Part shown: positions 26,529-34,864 of the stretch, piece by piece
Layout: each line of letters begins with the position of its first letter
Numbering within the stretch: position 1 is the stretch's first letter
NCBI GenBank assembly: GCA_018820205.1
Contig: JAHJOK010000034.1
Coordinates: 1-64,000 of the forward strand
Length of the DNA stretch: 64,000 nucleotides
Direction: 5' to 3'
Origin: Alphaproteobacteria bacterium
GTDB taxonomy: Bacteria; Pseudomonadota; Alphaproteobacteria; Caulobacterales; Caulobacteraceae
The notes under the pieces: model-generated
Told to the model about the DNA's origin: nothing
The model's database searches: none
The model's input: the letters and a program-made list of their open reading frames with translations, nothing else
Position numbers and translations under genes: made by a program

Positions 26529-27406
26529 GCGCGTCCTGCCAGGGCGGCCTGCCTCGCGCGGGCGAGGACCGCGGCGGTATGGATCAGAACCGGGCCGCCG
26601 CAGAACAGCAGCCGCTCGGGAAAGACGGCGCGCGTCATCCGGTCGGCGATGTGAGCGAGAGCCGGGTGGGACATAACGCGCTCGGCCCGGCTGGCCAGGC
26701 CGCGCGAAGCCTCTCCGGACAGCAGCAACTCGGGCGGATCGGCGATCAGTCGTTCCAGCGGCACATTGGCCGAGCCGGACAGGCCATAGCGGGCGACGAC
26801 GTTCTCCAGGCCCGTTCGCCGCATCATCTCGTCCATCAGTGTGCCGGCGCCGGAGGCGAATCCGCCGGGCATATAGACCAGGGCCGAAATCGGTCGCGCG
26901 CCGGGAGCAGGCGCCGCCGCCGCTAGCGCCGCCTGAATCCGGGCGACCATGGCCTCGCCGCGTGCGGGATGGCCCATCAGGATCGCGACTTCCCGCACCT
27001 GGGCCAGGCTGTCGGCGACGGTCTCGGGCACCGGAAATTGGACTGTGCGGATGTTCAGCCGCTCAAGCGTCTTCACCATCGTCAGCGAAGCGGGACGGCC
27101 CGTGATCACCAGATCGGGCGCGAGAGCGATGACCTCCTCGGCCGTGCCGTAGGTGAAAGGCAGGGTGCGGGCGACCTCGGCGATGGTCGAACCATGGGAA
27201 TCTCGGGCGTAGTGGCTGATCGCGCCGATCTGCCCACGGTCCGCGACCCCGACCAGAATGACATCCAGACAGGGGTTGAGCGACACGACGCGCCGAGGCG
27301 GGGCCGCCTCGGCGCCCGACGGCGCGCGGGCCGCGCTGGCCGGAGCCAGGGCGAGCCCGGCCGCGAGGCCTCCGGCCACCAGGGCGCGACGGTCGAAATC
27401 AGTCAT
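26525..27406 (-). CDS. btuF: vitamin B12 ABC transporter, periplasmic binding protein
   Basis: 293 residues. The N-terminus MTDFDRRALVAGGLAAGLAL carries an arginine pair before the hydrophobic stretch and looks like a Tat-type signal. Then comes a PF01497 periplasmic binding fold (PRRVVSLNPCLDVILVGVADRGQI, with EEVIALAPDLVI). A strong AGGGAGAGG ribosome site precedes the ATG at 27406. A 46-base gap separates it from btuB, and it overlaps btuC. It should hand cobalamin from the receptor to the permease. Confidence 0.88.
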   Translation of the reverse strand: MTDFDRRALVAGGLAAGLALAPASAARAPSGAEAAPPRRVVSLNPCLDVILVGVADRGQIGAISHYARDSHGSTIAEVARTLPFTYGTAEEVIALAPDLVITGRPASLTMVKTLERLNIRTVQFPVPETVADSLAQVREVAILMGHPARGEAMVARIQAALAAAAPAPGARPISALVYMPGGFASGAGTLMDEMMRRTGLENVVARYGLSGSANVPLERLIADPPELLLSGEASRGLASRAERVMSHPALAHIADRMTRAVFPERLLFCGGPVLIHTAAVLARARQAALAGRA

Positions 27407-27452
27407 CGATGCCTCTCCCTGTCCTGCCGCAGATCTCGCGCCCGGTCCTGAC

Positions 27453-29414
27453 CTAGAAGCGCGCGCGCACGCCGACGAAGGCGCCGCGTCCGGCGACGCC
27501 GTAGTTGCGTGTCGTTTCATAGACCTCGTCGCCGAGGTTCTCGACTCGACCATAGACTTCCAGCGTCTCGTTGATCGGGTAGGAGGCCCGCAGATCGACC
27601 AGGGTGTAGCTGTCCAGGCGGGTGGCGTTCGACGCGTTGTCGAAGCTGGCGCCCGCATGCTGGACCGCGACCGAGGTCGACAGACCGAACGGCCACTCAT
27701 AGGTGGCGACCAGATTGGCCGCCTCTTTCGGACGACGCGCCAGCTCGCGACCCAGATTGGCGCCGGGGGTGCGGTTCTCGGTGTTGGTCAAGGTGTAGTT
27801 GGCCTGGACCGAGAAGGCGCCGATCCCGTAGTCGGCGGCCAGTTCGACGCCGTCCGCCTGGGTCCGGGCCACGTTGAAATAGTAGCCGAACCGGGGCGCG
27901 CCGTTCCGGAAGCACAGCGGCGCCGACGCCGGCGTCTCCGAGCCGGTGCAGGAGACGAAATCGATCTGGTTGGTCGTCTCGCGCGAAAAATACGTCGCCG
28001 ACAGGATCAGGCCGCCGCCCAGCAGGTGGTGTTCGACGCCGGCGTCCCAGCCGTCGGCCTCTTCCGGCAGCAGGGCGGTGTTCCCGTATTCGCTGAACAG
28101 CTGGTACAGGCTCGGCGCCTTGAAGCCCTGGCCAAAGCTGGCGCGGAGCACGGTCGAGCCCTGGTTCAGCGACCAGGCGACGGCCGCCTGGCCCAAGGTC
28201 TTGCCGCCGAATGTGTCGTGCTCGTCGCGACGGACGCCGCCGGTCAGGGTCAGACCATCGACGACCTCGGCCTGCAGTTGGGCGTAGACGCCATCGATCG
28301 ACGCCTCGGCCGTCGCGGAGGCGGGATTTGGATCGAACGAGGACGGCGCGCGGGTGGTGAACTCCGCCTCCTCATGCTCGGCGCCGAAGGTGGCGGTCCA
28401 GCCCTCGCGAATGTCCAGCACGCCTTGGTACTCGTAGCGATCATTGACGCCCTCGGCATCGAAGGTGACGTCCGTCAAGGCCTGGTCGGGGTTCAGGTTC
28501 CGGCGGTCGGTGCGGGTGTGGCCATACGCGACACGGTTGCTGAAGCGACCGTCGAGAAGGTCGAAATTGACTCCCGCATAGCCGACCAGTTGCTGGGTCT
28601 CGGCGACCTCGCGGGTGTCGCCGAAGGCGTAGGTCGGCGGGGCGAAACCGTCGATGTCCGCCTCGCCATCCGAATAGACGGCGCGCAGATCGATCGAGAC
28701 CGTGTCGGTCACGCGGATGTCGGCCCGGCCGCTGAGGCCGAACTGCTCGAAGCCGTCTTCCTCGATTCCCCCCGCGAAGCTTGAGAAGCCTTCGGTCTGG
28801 TAGTGGGAGGCGGCCAGGCGCCAGGTCGCGCGCTCGGTCGCGCCGCCCACGCCGCCGCGCAGATAGGCCGTGCCCCGCGAGCCGGCCTCGGCGTCCAGGT
28901 CGGCCTGGAACGGGCCGGTCGGCGCGGCGGTGACGATGTTGACGACGCCGCCGATGGCCTGGGAGCCCCACAGGGTCGACTGGGCGCCGCGCAGCACCTC
29001 GATGCGGGCGATGTCGCCGACCAGCAGATTGCCGAAGTCATAGCCGCCGCCGGTGCCCGACGGGTCGTTCAGCTTGACACCGTCGATGACCGCGACCGTC
29101 TGGTCGCTCTCGGCGCCGCGGATGCGCAGGCCCGTGACGCCGCCGACGCCGCCGTTGCGCGACACGGTCACGCCCGGGGTGCGAAGCAGCAGGTCGGAGA
29201 CGGCGACAGCCTGACTGGCCTCGATCTCGGCCGTGGTCAGGACGGTCACCGACTGGCCGACGCGATCGGCCGGCTGGGCCGACCGGTTGGCGGTGACGAC
29301 CACGTCTTGCAACAGGGTCGGGTCGGTCACGGAGGCGGCGGTCTGAGCGGAGGCCGCAGTCGCGGCAAGGAGGAGCGCGGCCGTGGCGGCGCCGGCGATC
29401 AATTCGTTTCTCAT
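27453..29414 (-). CDS. btuB: TonB-dependent vitamin B12 receptor
   Basis: 653 residues. A signal peptide ends TAASAQ. The TonB box region is TLLQDVVVTANR, and the plug domain is about 40-150 (RTPGVTVSRNGGVGGVTGLRIRGAESDQTVAVIDGVKLNDPSG, IEVLRGAQSTLWGSQAIGGVVNI). The barrel ends in FVGVRARF. These plug motifs and the downstream btuFCD genes match BtuB. A cobalamin riboswitch in the 5' leader (minus strand, near 29585-29775) makes the assignment firm. The start at 29414 begins the signal peptide. Confidence 0.95.
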   Translation of the reverse strand: MRNELIAGAATAALLLAATAASAQTAASVTDPTLLQDVVVTANRSAQPADRVGQSVTVLTTAEIEASQAVAVSDLLLRTPGVTVSRNGGVGGVTGLRIRGAESDQTVAVIDGVKLNDPSGTGGGYDFGNLLVGDIARIEVLRGAQSTLWGSQAIGGVVNIVTAAPTGPFQADLDAEAGSRGTAYLRGGVGGATERATWRLAASHYQTEGFSSFAGGIEEDGFEQFGLSGRADIRVTDTVSIDLRAVYSDGEADIDGFAPPTYAFGDTREVAETQQLVGYAGVNFDLLDGRFSNRVAYGHTRTDRRNLNPDQALTDVTFDAEGVNDRYEYQGVLDIREGWTATFGAEHEEAEFTTRAPSSFDPNPASATAEASIDGVYAQLQAEVVDGLTLTGGVRRDEHDTFGGKTLGQAAVAWSLNQGSTVLRASFGQGFKAPSLYQLFSEYGNTALLPEEADGWDAGVEHHLLGGGLILSATYFSRETTNQIDFVSCTGSETPASAPLCFRNGAPRFGYYFNVARTQADGVELAADYGIGAFSVQANYTLTNTENRTPGANLGRELARRPKEAANLVATYEWPFGLSTSVAVQHAGASFDNASNATRLDSYTLVDLRASYPINETLEVYGRVENLGDEVYETTRNYGVAGRGAFVGVRARF

Positions 29415-29493
29415 CTTGGGTCCAATCCCTCGTTTGACAACGAGCCGGCTCGCAGACGGCCGCGATCGGACACACGGACGCGCCCGGTCGCGA

Positions 29494-29511
29494 CCGCGCA
29501 GCGATGCGCGG
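29494..29511 (-). promoter_or_regulatory. hairpin in the riboswitch expression platform
   Basis: A perfect 7-bp stem (29494-29500 with 29505-29511) and four-base loop, between the aptamer and the btuB start. The rest of the 170-base leader holds no gene. The hairpin lacks a T-run, so control is more likely at translation or by rho than by intrinsic termination. Confidence 0.4.
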
Positions 29512-29584
29512 CCCAACAGACGTCGTCATTCGGGAATAGACCCCGTTTCGCTCGGCACACCCCGTCCGCGCGAAGGACGACCAC

Positions 29585-29775
29585 GACGGGCAGGTCTCCT
29601 GGCTCGCGGGTCAACGCCGGTGCACGTCGCCTTCCCAGATCCTTGGTCGAAACCATCGGACCCAGTGGCCAGTGACGCGCGGGCTCGCCGCTTACAGTTG
29701 CGGGGGCAGCCCAGGTTTCACACCTGAGTTCCCTTTTCATCCCCATCGCTGGGGAACCTGTCGTGCGGCGGCTGA
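29585..29775 (-). promoter_or_regulatory. cobalamin riboswitch
   Basis: On the minus strand the leader of btuB carries all the conserved blocks of the AdoCbl aptamer. These are the B12 box AGCCAGGAGACCTGCC (complement of 29589-29604), GGGAAGGCGACGTGCA (29621-29636), GCCACTG (29663-29669), and GCAACTGTAAG with the preceding C-run (29690-29706). The 5' arm around 29715-29770 holds GGGAACTCAGGTG and the GGTTCCCC...GGGGAT hairpin. Bound cobalamin should switch off btuBFCD. The 5' and 3' limits are approximate. Confidence 0.96.
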
Positions 29776-30045
29776 TAGGCCATTGCACGTTCCTCAGCAA
29801 TGGAGGTTCGCGATGACCTCACCGGTCCGCAGACATTTCGGCGCGGTTGCGATGAACGGCGCAGATCGATTTCAATCGCGCGGAGATAGTCTCGCTTGTC
29901 TGTTGTCCGCCCACGCGCACACGCGTAGCTCTGCCATGCGCCATAGGCCGTGTCTGCTACGGGCTTTTCGCAATGTCCGCCGGCCGGCAGATCATGAACA
30001 TGATGGTCGCGCGTCGGTTTTTGCCACAGCTAGGATAAGGCGACG
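29776..30045. other. intergenic region between riboswitch and sphingolipid locus
   Basis: About 270 bases with no supported gene. It must hold the minus-strand btuB promoter and the plus-strand promoter for the phosphotransferase-like gene at 30046. No hexamer pair stands out clearly on either strand. AGGATAAGG just upstream of 30046 is a good ribosome site. Confidence 0.4.
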
Positions 30046-31173
30046 ATGCGCGTTTGCTTTCTGTTCAACGCCCAACGCCACCAGCTTCTGCATGGGATAT
30101 CGACGGCGGTGCATCTGGCCCGACGCGAGGATTGCGAGGTCCATCTGGCCTCGCCAAGCGGGCGGCATCTCGACTATGCGAGTCGCATGGCGTCGCGGTT
30201 GGGTGGGGCCGATATCCGATATCATCGCATCGACTCGCCGCTGCTGTCGCTGTCCCTGATGCTGACGGGTGGCGAGATTCCGCCCAAGCTGCTGACCCTC
30301 CTGACGGCGGCGCGATACCTCGATGGGTTTGACGCGGTGGCGGCGCCGGAACGGACGTCCCTGTTGCTGCGGCGCATGGGGGTGAAACGGCCTCGCTTCA
30401 TTCACCTGGATCATGGCGCGGGCGACAGAGCCGCCGGATTTGATCACCGCATCGCGGGGTTCGACATGGTGCTGATGGCGGGAGAAAAACACCGTGTGCG
30501 ACTGTTGCGTGAGAGGCTGATCAGAAAGGATCACTACGCAGTCGTCGGCTATCCCAAGTTCGACGCGGCGGACGCCGTCCGCGACCCGGACTGGCGACCC
30601 TTCACGGATGACCGGCCGGTCGTGCTGTACAATCCACATTTCTCGGCCCTGGGGTCGTGGGACCGGTTCGGGCCCGAGGTCTTGCGCAGTTTCGCCGCAC
30701 AGGACCGCTACAATCTGATTGTCGCGCCTCACGTCCGCCTGCTGGACGGGCGGGCCGCCGCCGCCCGCTGGGCCGGGCTGCTCGCCAAATACGCCAACCA
30801 TCCCCGCATCCACATCGACACCGGAAGCGACCGGTCGATCGACATGACCTACACCGCGTTGGCCGACGTCTATCTGGGCGACGTCAGCAGCCAGATTTAC
30901 GAGTTCCTTCGTACGCCCCGCCCCTGCCTGTTTCTCGATGGCCGGGGCCTCGATTGGCGAGGGGACAAGAGCTACGCACATTGGCGGTTCGGGCCGGTTC
31001 TGGACACGGCGGCCGATCTGGTCGATGGCGTCGATGCGGCGCGGCGGAATCACCCTGATTTCCTGGCCGAACAGGTCGCGGGGTTTGCCGAGACCTTCGC
31101 GACGGCGCCCGAATCCGCTTCGGAACGGGCAGCCGGCGCGATCGAGAGTTTCATGCGTGGGGCGGGACGGTAG
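30046..31173 (+). CDS. CDP-glycerol glycerophosphotransferase-like protein
   Basis: 375 residues, GT-B-like fold. The motif YLGDVSSQIYEFLRTPRPCLFL near residue 285 matches the conserved D-x-SS-xxxEF block of the TagB/TagF/SpsB family, which transfers phosphoglycerol or related groups from a CDP-activated donor. HFSALGSWDRFGPEVL and IVAPHVRLL fit the nucleotide-binding half. No signal peptide is seen. It is followed two bases later by a nucleotidyltransferase that could make its CDP-activated donor. In the context of the sphingolipid genes, adding a further phosphoglycerate-type unit to ceramide phosphoglycerate is a reasonable but untested role. Confidence 0.8.
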   Translation: MRVCFLFNAQRHQLLHGISTAVHLARREDCEVHLASPSGRHLDYASRMASRLGGADIRYHRIDSPLLSLSLMLTGGEIPPKLLTLLTAARYLDGFDAVAAPERTSLLLRRMGVKRPRFIHLDHGAGDRAAGFDHRIAGFDMVLMAGEKHRVRLLRERLIRKDHYAVVGYPKFDAADAVRDPDWRPFTDDRPVVLYNPHFSALGSWDRFGPEVLRSFAAQDRYNLIVAPHVRLLDGRAAAARWAGLLAKYANHPRIHIDTGSDRSIDMTYTALADVYLGDVSSQIYEFLRTPRPCLFLDGRGLDWRGDKSYAHWRFGPVLDTAADLVDGVDAARRNHPDFLAEQVAGFAETFATAPESASERAAGAIESFMRGAGR

Positions 31174-31174
31174 A

Positions 31175-31918
31175 TTGACGGGTATCAAACGGGCCATCGT
31201 GCTGAGCGCGGGCCAGGGACGTCGGCTTCTTCCGCTGACCGAGACACGTCCGAAATGTCTGATCGAACTGGGCGAGCGCAGTCTGTTGGCCTGGCAGTTG
31301 ATGCATCTCGAAGCGGCGGGCGTGGCCGAGACCCTGGTGGTCACGGGCTTCGGCGCAAACCTGGTCGAGCAGGAGATCGAACGTCTGTCGCTGGCGACCA
31401 TGACGGTGACGACGCTCTACAATCCGTTCTACGGCGTCGCCGACAATCTGGCGTCGTGCTGGATCGCGCGCGAGGCCTTCGAGGGCGATGTGCTGCTGTT
31501 GAACGGCGACACCCTGTTCGAGCGGGCGATCGCCGAACGTCTGATCGCGGCTCCGGCCGCAGGCATCGTCGTCACCATCGATCGCAAGGGCGGCTATGAC
31601 GCCGACGACATGAAGGTCGAAACGCGAGGCGACGCCCTGGTCGCGATCGGCAAGACCATCACGACCTTCGATGCCGAGTCGATCGGCTTCCTGAGGTTCT
31701 CGGCCGAGGGATCGGCCCGCTTCCGCGTGGCGATCGACGCCGCGCTGCGCGACTCCGAGAACCTGCGGCGCTGGTATCTGAGCATTATCGACGAACTGGC
31801 GCGTGAAGGCGGCGTCGCGGTCTGTTCGATCGAGGGCTTGCAGTGGGGGGAGATGGATTTCATCGCCGACCTGACCTCCAACGATGCGATGGTTCAGGGC
31901 TGGCTGGCAGGGGGCTGA
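31175..31918 (+). CDS. nucleotidyltransferase, phosphocholine cytidylyltransferase-like
   Basis: 247 residues from a TTG start one base after the preceding stop, with GGGACGG upstream. The N-terminus AIVLSAGQGRRLLPLTETRPKCLIELGERSLL is the nucleotide-binding signature (G-x-G-x-R-x-x-P-x-T...K). LYNPFYGVADNLASCWIARE and LLLNGDTLFE closely follow the LicC-type choline-phosphate cytidylyltransferase pattern, with the metal-binding Asp of NGD. It should activate a phosphorylated alcohol or acid with CTP. Co-transcription with a CDP-alcohol-type phosphotransferase supports that. Its 3' end overlaps the convergent nucleotidyltransferase gene by 25 bases. Confidence 0.82.
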   Translation: MTGIKRAIVLSAGQGRRLLPLTETRPKCLIELGERSLLAWQLMHLEAAGVAETLVVTGFGANLVEQEIERLSLATMTVTTLYNPFYGVADNLASCWIAREAFEGDVLLLNGDTLFERAIAERLIAAPAAGIVVTIDRKGGYDADDMKVETRGDALVAIGKTITTFDAESIGFLRFSAEGSARFRVAIDAALRDSENLRRWYLSIIDELAREGGVAVCSIEGLQWGEMDFIADLTSNDAMVQGWLAGG

Positions 31919-32664
31919 GAAGCGACGATCTCGCGCACCAGGTCGAGGTCCGTCGGCTTGTCGACATCGACGGCGGCCAGCCCGGATCGGCTCTGGACGA
32001 CAACGGCGCGGACGCCGACCGAGGCCCCCAATCGCGCCACGGCCTGATCGATGGTCAGCCGGCCGCCGAGATAGCGCGCCAGGGTCGTCAAGCCGATCAG
32101 CCGGGCGACCTTCCACGGGTGTTTGCGGTGGACCTCCACCGTCCGCCACAACTCCAGCGCCGAAGCCGCCCGAGGCGTCGCGAGATGAAACAGGTTGCAA
32201 CCCGACCAGGCGCGTCCAGCGAACCGGTAGTAGGTGCGTCGTGAGCCGGGGGCGTCCGCCTCGATCAGGGCCCGCTCGGCCAGCAGCATCGCCAGATCCG
32301 CGCCGGCGGGAACGTCAGCCAGAAACTGCGTGATCCACTCAGGTCGCAGCAGGCCGTGGTCGGCCGTGGTCACCAGCAGCGGAGCGCCGAGCCTCTGGAA
32401 GGCCGACAGCACGCTGAGACTTGGCTGGCTTTCGGGCGCGAGACAGTCGACGCCGGTCCAGGCGATGGCGGCGATGACGTCGGGGTGATCGGTCGAGACC
32501 GCGATCCGCCCGGCCCCGGCCTGTTTCAGCGCGTCGATCACGCGCAGGATCATCGGCTGGCCGTCGATCACGATCAGGGCTTTGTGCGTCACGCCGGCAT
32601 AGTTCGCGACCAGGTCTGGCCCGCCCCTCGACCCGGCCAGCACCAAAGCCGTGAAGCCGCTCAA
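31894..32664 (-). CDS. MobA-like NTP transferase domain protein
   Basis: 256 residues from a TTG start that overlaps the ceramide synthase stop (TTGA), with AGAAGGCG upstream. The N-terminus FTALVLAGSRGGPD is a degenerate NTP-transferase loop; THKALIVIDGQPMILRVIDAL contains the Lys and the following strand. LVTTADHGLL holds the Asp expected to bind metal. The glycine loop differs from canonical L-A-G-G-x-x-x-R-M, so activity may be altered. Last gene of the HIT-lptF-lptG-bcerS run. Its nucleotide and sugar or alcohol substrate are unknown. Confidence 0.78.
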   Translation of the reverse strand: MSGFTALVLAGSRGGPDLVANYAGVTHKALIVIDGQPMILRVIDALKQAGAGRIAVSTDHPDVIAAIAWTGVDCLAPESQPSLSVLSAFQRLGAPLLVTTADHGLLRPEWITQFLADVPAGADLAMLLAERALIEADAPGSRRTYYRFAGRAWSGCNLFHLATPRAASALELWRTVEVHRKHPWKVARLIGLTTLARYLGGRLTIDQAVARLGASVGVRAVVVQSRSGLAAVDVDKPTDLDLVREIVASQPPASQP

Positions 32665-33800
32665 GCCAGCGCCTTCTGATAGATGCGATAGGTCTTGTAG
32701 ATCTGGGCGCCTAGGGCATCGACGATGCCGCGCATCGGGGCGTTGTCCTCGAGTATCCATGACATCTCGCAGCGTTGATAGCCGAGCGCGCGAGCCTGGG
32801 TCCGGATCGTATCCATGAGGTGGAACGGCGCCATGGCGCCCTTCAGCGTGCCGGCGTAGCGCCGTTTGACGCCCATCAGGGGGATCCGGACAGATTTCAC
32901 GCGACTGACTTTCAGACGCCAGAGCAGTCTGGCCCAGCCGAAGGGCAGCAGCCGGCCGTTCAGGTCACCGATCGCCTCGTTGACGTTGGGAAGGGCGACG
33001 ACGAAGCCCGCGACCTCTCCGTCGATCTCGGCGAACCAGGTCAGGCGCGGATCGATCACGGGTTTCAGCGCGGTGGCCAGTTGCCGCGTCTCGGCTTCGG
33101 TGACCGGCGTGAAACCCCAGTTGCCGGCCCAGGCATCGTTGAGGATGCCGGTCAGGGCGTCCACTTCCGCGTCATAGCGCTTCATATCCAGAGGACGCAG
33201 GACCAGTCCGGAGGGGGGACCGCGTCGAACCCGCCGGACGACCGCCGCAGGCAAATCTTCCTCGAACGATGACGCATAGGCATGCACGTCCTTGGCCTTG
33301 AAGTAGCCCTGCGCCTCCATGCGCGCGGCGGCGTAGGCCGGATCGTGCCCCATCATCACCATGGGCGGCGTGTCGAAGCCGTCGATGAGCAGGCCGACTT
33401 CCTCATTGATCGACAGATTGAACGGTCCGAGCACGCGTCGGCATCCGCGGGCCTTCAGCCAGTCCTCGGCCGTGCCCAACAGGGCCGCGAAAATGTCCGG
33501 GTCGTCCTCGGCCGAGATCAGGCCGAAATGCCCATCCGGGCCGCCGGGATTGACGGGGGCGAGGTGATCGATCTGAGCGCTGATCCGGCCCACGTCACGA
33601 CCCTCCCGCACCGCGATCCAGAGCTGAACGTCGGCGTGGGCGAAGAACGGGTTCTTGGCCGGCGACAGGGCATCCTGGCGCTCCATGCGCAGGGGCGTCA
33701 CATAGTTGGGATCCCGCGCGTTGACGCGGTCGGCCACCGAGATGAAGCGGTCGAGCTCTCCGCGTGTCGTGACGGGTTCGATCTGAAGGGCTGAGGGCAT
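32661..33800 (-). CDS. bcerS: bacterial ceramide synthase (GNAT-like)
   Basis: 379 residues from the ATG at 33800. A second ATG at 33806 overlaps the lptG stop, but AGGAAGG abuts it and is six bases from 33800. It has two GNAT-like lobes: IEPVTTRGELDRFISVADRVN...PNYVTPLRMERQ and FNLSINEEVGLLIDGFDTPPMVMMGHDPAYAA in the first half, LTWFAEIDGEVAGFVVALPNVNEAI and RYAGTLKGAMAPFHLMDTIRTQARALGYQRCEMSWILEDNAPM in the second. This matches the Caulobacter ceramide synthase encoded near spt (recalled), which N-acylates the long-chain base. It is unrelated to eukaryotic ceramide synthases. Position with LptFG-like genes suggests coupling of synthesis and export. Confidence 0.88.
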   Translation of the reverse strand: MPSALQIEPVTTRGELDRFISVADRVNARDPNYVTPLRMERQDALSPAKNPFFAHADVQLWIAVREGRDVGRISAQIDHLAPVNPGGPDGHFGLISAEDDPDIFAALLGTAEDWLKARGCRRVLGPFNLSINEEVGLLIDGFDTPPMVMMGHDPAYAAARMEAQGYFKAKDVHAYASSFEEDLPAAVVRRVRRGPPSGLVLRPLDMKRYDAEVDALTGILNDAWAGNWGFTPVTEAETRQLATALKPVIDPRLTWFAEIDGEVAGFVVALPNVNEAIGDLNGRLLPFGWARLLWRLKVSRVKSVRIPLMGVKRRYAGTLKGAMAPFHLMDTIRTQARALGYQRCEMSWILEDNAPMRGIVDALGAQIYKTYRIYQKALA

Positions 33801-33802
33801 GG

Positions 33803-34864
33803 TCATCCTTCCTCGCGCAACAGCACGGTGAAAGCGATAGCCGCGAACAACAGCGGCGCCGCCCAGGCCGCGACCAGAACAGGCGCGGCGCCCGCTTCGC
33901 CCACGGCGGCCAGAACCCCGTCGACGACCATAAACAGCAGTCCGGCCCCCAGGCTGAGCGCCGTGACGATCGGCGCGCGCGCCTCGCGATAGTTGACCAG
34001 GGCCACCGGCGCGGCCAGCAGCAACATGATCAGAGAGGCGAACGGCGCGGCCCAGTTGCGCTGCAACTGCATCCGATAGAAGGCCGGCGCCCGCAGGGCC
34101 GCACCCTCGCGCAACGCCCTGCGAGCCTGCGCCGTCGTGGTGGTGGCGGCGTCGCCGAACACGGTCTGGACATCGACCGGCTTCAGCGTGGTCGGCCAGA
34201 CCATATGCGCGGCGTCGCGGACGCCGTGCGGTCCCCCGGCGACGGCGACGCGGCGGGCCTGGCTCAGAGTCCAGCCCCCGTCGATGAAGGTGGCGGCCCG
34301 GGCCGTGGTCCGGGTCGCGAGGCTGCCGTCCGCCGCGCGGCGATAGACGCGGACCTCGGTCAGCCGCGTCGGCCGATCCGGATCGGCGACGGCGGTGACG
34401 ATGTCGGGACCGACGCGAAAGCTGCGGCTGGCGGGTCCGGTGCGGTCGCCTGCGGGCTGGGTCGCGCGCCACCAGCTGTCCAGGGCCGCGTCGGTGCGAG
34501 GGGCCACGACCTGGCCGATGAAGAGATGCGCCACGACGATCGCCAGCCCCGCGGGCATGGCCAAAAGGACGATCCGGTAGATCGAGACGCCGCCCGCCCG
34601 CATGGCCACGATCGCGCTCTCCCGTGCGAGCTGTGCGAAGGCCAGAACGCTGCCGGCCAGGACGGCGATCGGCATGACTTGAATGATCAGTCCCGGCGAG
34701 CGCAGCAAGGCGTAACGCAGGACGCCGGCGACCCCCAATCCCCGCTCCAACACCTCGGCCATCACGTCGAGCAGGTCGAGCACCTGAAGCAAGGCGAACA
34801 GAATCGCCAGCGCGGCGAGGATCCGCGCGCCGACGGCCTTGAAGATGAAACGCCCCAGGATCAC
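33803..34864 (-). CDS. lptG: LptG-like permease of the sphingolipid locus
   Basis: 353 residues from a GTG overlapping the lptF stop (GTGA). YjgP/YjgQ family: three N-terminal membrane helices (about 12-30, 55-75, 95-115, with LLDLLDVMAEVLERG and MRAGGVSIYRI), a periplasmic beta-jellyroll (about 130-255) and three C-terminal helices. In lipopolysaccharide transport LptF and LptG sit with the ATPase LptB and push lipid to the periplasmic bridge. Here the pair is co-translated with ceramide synthase, and no lptD or pepA lies nearby as would be usual for the essential copy in alphaproteobacteria. It is likely a paralogue for an anionic sphingolipid. Confidence 0.87.
   Translation of the reverse strand: MILGRFIFKAVGARILAALAILFALLQVLDLLDVMAEVLERGLGVAGVLRYALLRSPGLIIQVMPIAVLAGSVLAFAQLARESAIVAMRAGGVSIYRIVLLAMPAGLAIVVAHLFIGQVVAPRTDAALDSWWRATQPAGDRTGPASRSFRVGPDIVTAVADPDRPTRLTEVRVYRRAADGSLATRTTARAATFIDGGWTLSQARRVAVAGGPHGVRDAAHMVWPTTLKPVDVQTVFGDAATTTTAQARRALREGAALRAPAFYRMQLQRNWAAPFASLIMLLLAAPVALVNYREARAPIVTALSLGAGLLFMVVDGVLAAVGEAGAAPVLVAAWAAPLLFAAIAFTVLLREEG

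Noticed and set aside
27258..28784. 508-residue plus-strand open frame opposite btuB
   Set aside because: Antisense shadow; no recognised domain, and btuB is certain.
29672..30259. Open frame across the cobalamin riboswitch and the start of the phosphotransferase-like gene
   Set aside because: Covers a certain RNA element and overlaps the real gene in another frame.
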